From an uncultured Woeseiaceae bacterium (GTDB taxonomy: Bacteria > Pseudomonadota > Gammaproteobacteria > Steroidobacterales > Woeseiaceae), in NCBI GenBank assembly GCA_945787435.1, contig CALZHX010000170.1, positions 1-8,292 on the forward strand: a DNA stretch of 8,292 nucleotides, given 5' to 3'. Under the pieces are notes generated by a model. It had not been told where the DNA came from. It did no database searches and was given only the letters and a program-made list of their open reading frames with translations. Below are positions 5,424 through 8,292 of the stretch, piece by piece (within the stretch, counting starts at the first letter, position 1; every line of letters starts with the position of its first letter). A program made the translations under genes and the position numbers.

Positions 5424-7073
5424 ATGAAGACAAGACTGATTTCGATTTTTGCTTCCTTGTTGCTGGGTGTCGCCGGTTGTGGTGGCGGCTCGGGCGGCAA
5501 CAAGCAGCCACCGCCTCCACCACCGGTTCCGATTACGAAAGCAGAGGCTTTCCAGTTTCTGAACCAGGCGACATTTGGCGCGACCGAGACGGCGGCGAAC
5601 GACGTCATTGCTATGCGCTATGAGGCGTGGATTGACGATCAGTTACAAAAGCGGCCGTCGCTGCAGTTGCCACACATACAGTCAATTACACCGCCGCAAT
5701 TCATGTTTGAGCTACAGCCTGATCGCGCCGACATATGGTTTCGCAACTCACTGAATGGTGATGACCAGCTGCGCCAGCGCGTTGCTTTTGCATTATCGGA
5801 GGTCATGGTTGTCTCGGAGCTTGGCGTACTGAGCAATCAGCCTTACGCGCTCGCGAGTTACTACGATATCCTGGCGCGAAATGCGTTTGGTAATTATCGC
5901 GACCTCATTGAAGAAGTGACCTTGTCTCCGGCGATGGGTGCCTACCTGAGCATGTTGGGCAATCAGAAGCCGGATCCGTTACTGAATATACGGCCTGACG
6001 AGAACTACGCGCGCGAACTGATGCAGCTGTTCTCAATTGGACTGCTTGAACTCAACCTGGATGGCAGCGTCAGGACGGATACGCAAGGCGAACCTATACC
6101 GACCTATGACCAGGCGACAATCGAAGGCTTTGCTCACGTGTACACAGGCTGGACTTACGCTGGCAATGGCCCGTTCCAGGGCGCGTTTCCAACCGAGGCT
6201 CGCCAGGTCGAGCAAATGGTATTGCGCGAAGAATTTCATGACACGGGCGCCAAGTCCTTACTCGGTGGTGTCACGCTTCCGGCCGGCCAGGGAGGACAAC
6301 AGGACCTTGATGATGCACTTGATAATGTCTTCAACCATTCTAATGTTGCCCCATTCATCGCCATCCGCCTTATCCAACGCCTCGTAACGAGCAATCCGTC
6401 GCCCGGATATGTGTCGCGCGTAGCGACCGTTTTCAACGATACCGGGCAGGGTACGCGTGGCGATCTCGGCGCCGTGGTCAAAGCAGTCCTGCTCGATGAC
6501 GAGGCGCGACCAGCGCTGCGCATGGAGCTCGACGGCAAGGTCAAAGAACCGATCATTCGGGTGACGCAGTTGTGGAAGACCTACAACGCCGCGTCGGCCA
6601 GTGGTCGCTATCCGTACAACTTCGCCTACATCATCTTCGGCCAGGGCCCATTGCAGTCACCGTCGGTATTCAACTTCTTCAGCCCATTCTATGCACCACC
6701 GGGCGAGATACGGGATAGCGGGCTGGTTGCACCGGAGCTGGAGATAGCGACTGAGTTCCTGAATACCTACATCACTAACTATATGTTCCTGCAGATATTC
6801 GCCTGGAATCATACTGCCGATCCCGTTACTGATCCGACTGTCAACGACGACACGGTACTGATCGACTTTGCCGAAGAAGTCGCGATTGCAGCGGATGCGG
6901 ACGCATTGATCGAAATGGTGGCCGGCAAACTGTTGGCGGGAGAAATTTCGACGACGCTGCGGGATGAAATCGCAGCCATACTCGCAACAATTCCTCCGGA
7001 TCAAGGCCTATTGCGAGCAGCCGAGACGATCTACCTCGTGTCGACATCACCTGAGTTCGCGTATCAGCGTTAG
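5424..7073 (+). CDS. DUF1800 family lipoprotein
   Basis: The 549-residue protein starts at the ATG one base after the preceding stop. An open frame extends upstream to 5391, but only this ATG gives a clean signal peptide (MKTRLISIFASLLLGVAGC), so I chose it. VAGC with Cys19 is a lipobox, predicting a lipid-anchored envelope protein. A Gly-rich stretch and six consecutive prolines (29-34) form a linker. The DUF1800 domain follows from about residue 38 to near the end: ITKAEAFQFLNQATFGAT, RQRVAFALSEVMVVS (118-131), NAFGNYRDLIEEVTLSPAM and RPDENYARELMQLFSIGL (190-207), then a GF-x-HVYTGWTY motif. Late in the protein, QSPSVFNFFSPFY is another element usual in the family. Members are commonly encoded next to a DUF1501 gene, as here. 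The biochemical activity is not established to my knowledge. There is no strong ribosome binding site, so translation probably depends on coupling to the upstream gene. Confidence 0.9.
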   Translation: MKTRLISIFASLLLGVAGCGGGSGGNKQPPPPPPVPITKAEAFQFLNQATFGATETAANDVIAMRYEAWIDDQLQKRPSLQLPHIQSITPPQFMFELQPDRADIWFRNSLNGDDQLRQRVAFALSEVMVVSELGVLSNQPYALASYYDILARNAFGNYRDLIEEVTLSPAMGAYLSMLGNQKPDPLLNIRPDENYARELMQLFSIGLLELNLDGSVRTDTQGEPIPTYDQATIEGFAHVYTGWTYAGNGPFQGAFPTEARQVEQMVLREEFHDTGAKSLLGGVTLPAGQGGQQDLDDALDNVFNHSNVAPFIAIRLIQRLVTSNPSPGYVSRVATVFNDTGQGTRGDLGAVVKAVLLDDEARPALRMELDGKVKEPIIRVTQLWKTYNAASASGRYPYNFAYIIFGQGPLQSPSVFNFFSPFYAPPGEIRDSGLVAPELEIATEFLNTYITNYMFLQIFAWNHTADPVTDPTVNDDTVLIDFAEEVAIAADADALIEMVAGKLLAGEISTTLRDEIAAILATIPPDQGLLRAAETIYLVSTSPEFAYQR

Positions 7074-7102
7074 TTCAGACCAGGAAACGATTGAGCAAGA
7101 CT

Positions 7103-8292
7103 ATGAAGAAACTGAGTCGAAGAAACTTTTTGAAGAGAAGTAGCCTGGCCGCAGCGGCATTTGCGGCGACGCCCGGCGTGACCTACGCGCAAATGGTTGG
7201 TGGCGGGGCACCGTTTGACGACTATCGTGCGCTGGTTTGTGTGTTCATGTTCGGCGGCAATGATTCGTTCAATATGCTGGTGCCGAATACGACGGCGGAA
7301 TACAACGTATACGCGGCGTCGCGGCAGAATCTGGCAATCGCGCAGGCAGACCTGTTGCCCATTAATCCGTTATCACTCGCTCCGGGTAGCGAGCCATTCG
7401 GTCTGCATCCCGCGATGTCGAGTTTGCAACAGTTGTTCGAGACCGGTGCGGCGTCATTCGTAGCGAATGCCGGCCCGTTGATCGAACCTACGACCAGGGA
7501 CCAATTCTTCAATCAATCGGTAGCGCTCCCGCCGCAACTTTTTTCGCACAATGATCAGCAGGATCAATGGTTGTCGCTGCGCGGCAAGACTCCAAGTAAG
7601 ACGGGGTGGGCAGGGCGCATGGCGGACTTGATTCGCACCAATGTCGCGGGTCAACAGATGGCGACGAACGCGTCATTGTTTGTCACCAACACTTATCAAT
7701 CCGCAGACGAAACTGTTGCCGATGTCATGGGCTCCGGTGGGACGCTGCAGTTTGAGGGTTTCTCGCCTGAACAGCGCGCGACATTTCTGAATATTGTGGA
7801 TGCTCAATACGATTCGATCTATGAGCGTGGCTTCGCTGCGGTTCAGCGACGCGCAATTGATGCGGCAGATACCGTGACCGCGGCGATAAATTCGCCTGAG
7901 GCGCAGGCGATAACGACCGTATTCCCTCAGGGCCAACTCGGTACGCAACTCGAAACAGTCGCCAAGCTCATCGCTGCTCGCGATCAACTGCAAATGCAAC
8001 GGCAAATTTTCTTCGATGCCACGGGCGGGTTCGACTCGCACGATGACCAGAATCAAAACCAGCCTGGCTTGTTAGCAAATATCAGTGAATCAGTCGCCGC
8101 ATTTCATGCCGCGACGGTCGAACTCAATATCGCAGACGCCGTAACCACGTTTTCACAGTCCGATTTCGGCCGCACGCTGACCTCCAATGGTGATGGCACC
8201 GACCACGCCTGGGGCGGCAATCAGCTTGTGGTCGGCGGTGCTGTTCGTGGCCGGGATATATACGGTACGTACCCTTTATTGCAGATCAACGG
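7103..8292 (+). CDS. DUF1501 family protein, Tat-exported (3' end beyond the window)
   Basis: The frame is open from ATG 7103 to the window edge, giving 396 complete codons with no stop. The N-terminus is a textbook twin-arginine signal: KKLSRRNFLKRSSLAAAAFA, with likely cleavage after TYA, near residue 29. This predicts export of a folded, possibly cofactor-bound protein. Family elements follow: ALVCVFMFGGNDSFNMLVP near 45-62, FGLHPAM, GGFDSHD (308-314) and SDFGRTLTSNGDGTDHAWGG (353-372). These fit DUF1501, whose fold is related to the alkaline phosphatase/sulfatase superfamily, and the Asp/His-rich motifs could bind metal. The catalytic role is unproven. An alternative start is TTG 7091, with AGGA five bases upstream; it would add four residues before the same Tat signal. 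The gene lies 29 bp behind the DUF1800 stop, a common pairing in many bacteria. The C-terminus is missing because the window ends. Confidence 0.92.
   Translation, partial: MKKLSRRNFLKRSSLAAAAFAATPGVTYAQMVGGGAPFDDYRALVCVFMFGGNDSFNMLVPNTTAEYNVYAASRQNLAIAQADLLPINPLSLAPGSEPFGLHPAMSSLQQLFETGAASFVANAGPLIEPTTRDQFFNQSVALPPQLFSHNDQQDQWLSLRGKTPSKTGWAGRMADLIRTNVAGQQMATNASLFVTNTYQSADETVADVMGSGGTLQFEGFSPEQRATFLNIVDAQYDSIYERGFAAVQRRAIDAADTVTAAINSPEAQAITTVFPQGQLGTQLETVAKLIAARDQLQMQRQIFFDATGGFDSHDDQNQNQPGLLANISESVAAFHAATVELNIADAVTTFSQSDFGRTLTSNGDGTDHAWGGNQLVVGGAVRGRDIYGTYPLLQIN

Overview
The window looks like a chromosomal segment of a moderately GC-rich Gram-negative bacterium, most likely a gammaproteobacterium. 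The support is an outer-membrane-type lipoprotein signal on an L,D-transpeptidase, a Spy/CpxP-like periplasmic protein, a Tat-exported DUF1501 protein, and the absence of phage or transposon hallmarks apart from one sheath gene. The taxon is inferred from gene content only.

Layout. (1) 2-205, +: the C-terminal end of an M48-type metalloprotease entering from the left edge, interrupted by an in-frame TAA at 65-67. (2) 212-1393, +: a LysM plus YkuD L,D-transpeptidase lipoprotein. Its best Shine-Dalgarno and signal peptide point to an ATA codon as the start. (3) 1361-2419, -: a PLP-dependent enzyme of the ACC deaminase/D-cysteine desulfhydrase superfamily. It converges on the transpeptidase gene with a short 3' overlap. 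(4) 2509-4056, +: a stand-alone contractile tail sheath homologue, divergent from the PLP gene across about 90 bp, with no tube, baseplate, spike or ATPase gene beside it. (5) 4132-8292, +: a tightly packed operon of an ECF sigma factor, a small single-pass membrane protein that is probably its anti-sigma factor, a Spy/CpxP-like periplasmic protein, a DUF1800 lipoprotein and a Tat-exported DUF1501 protein that runs off the right edge. The first three genes are joined by two ATGA stop/start overlaps, and DUF1800 begins 1 nt after its neighbour's stop.

How the genes may work together. The first two genes act on the cell envelope (protein quality control, and peptidoglycan or lipoprotein cross-linking) and appear co-transcribed. 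The sigma operon reads as a self-contained extracytoplasmic response cassette: a sigma factor, a membrane partner that could sequester it, a periplasmic Spy-like sensor or chaperone, and two exported proteins of the co-occurring DUF1800/DUF1501 families whose biochemical role is not established. The orphan sheath gene and the sigma operon are the parts most worth a second look. The two sequence anomalies at the left end (a stop in the M48 tail and an ATA start) should be checked against reads first, since both can be explained by single transitions.

No stretch over 300 bases lacks a gene. The two noncoding gaps over 50 bp are 2420-2508 and 4057-4131. I saw no tRNA, rRNA, CRISPR array, insertion sequence or convincing terminator.
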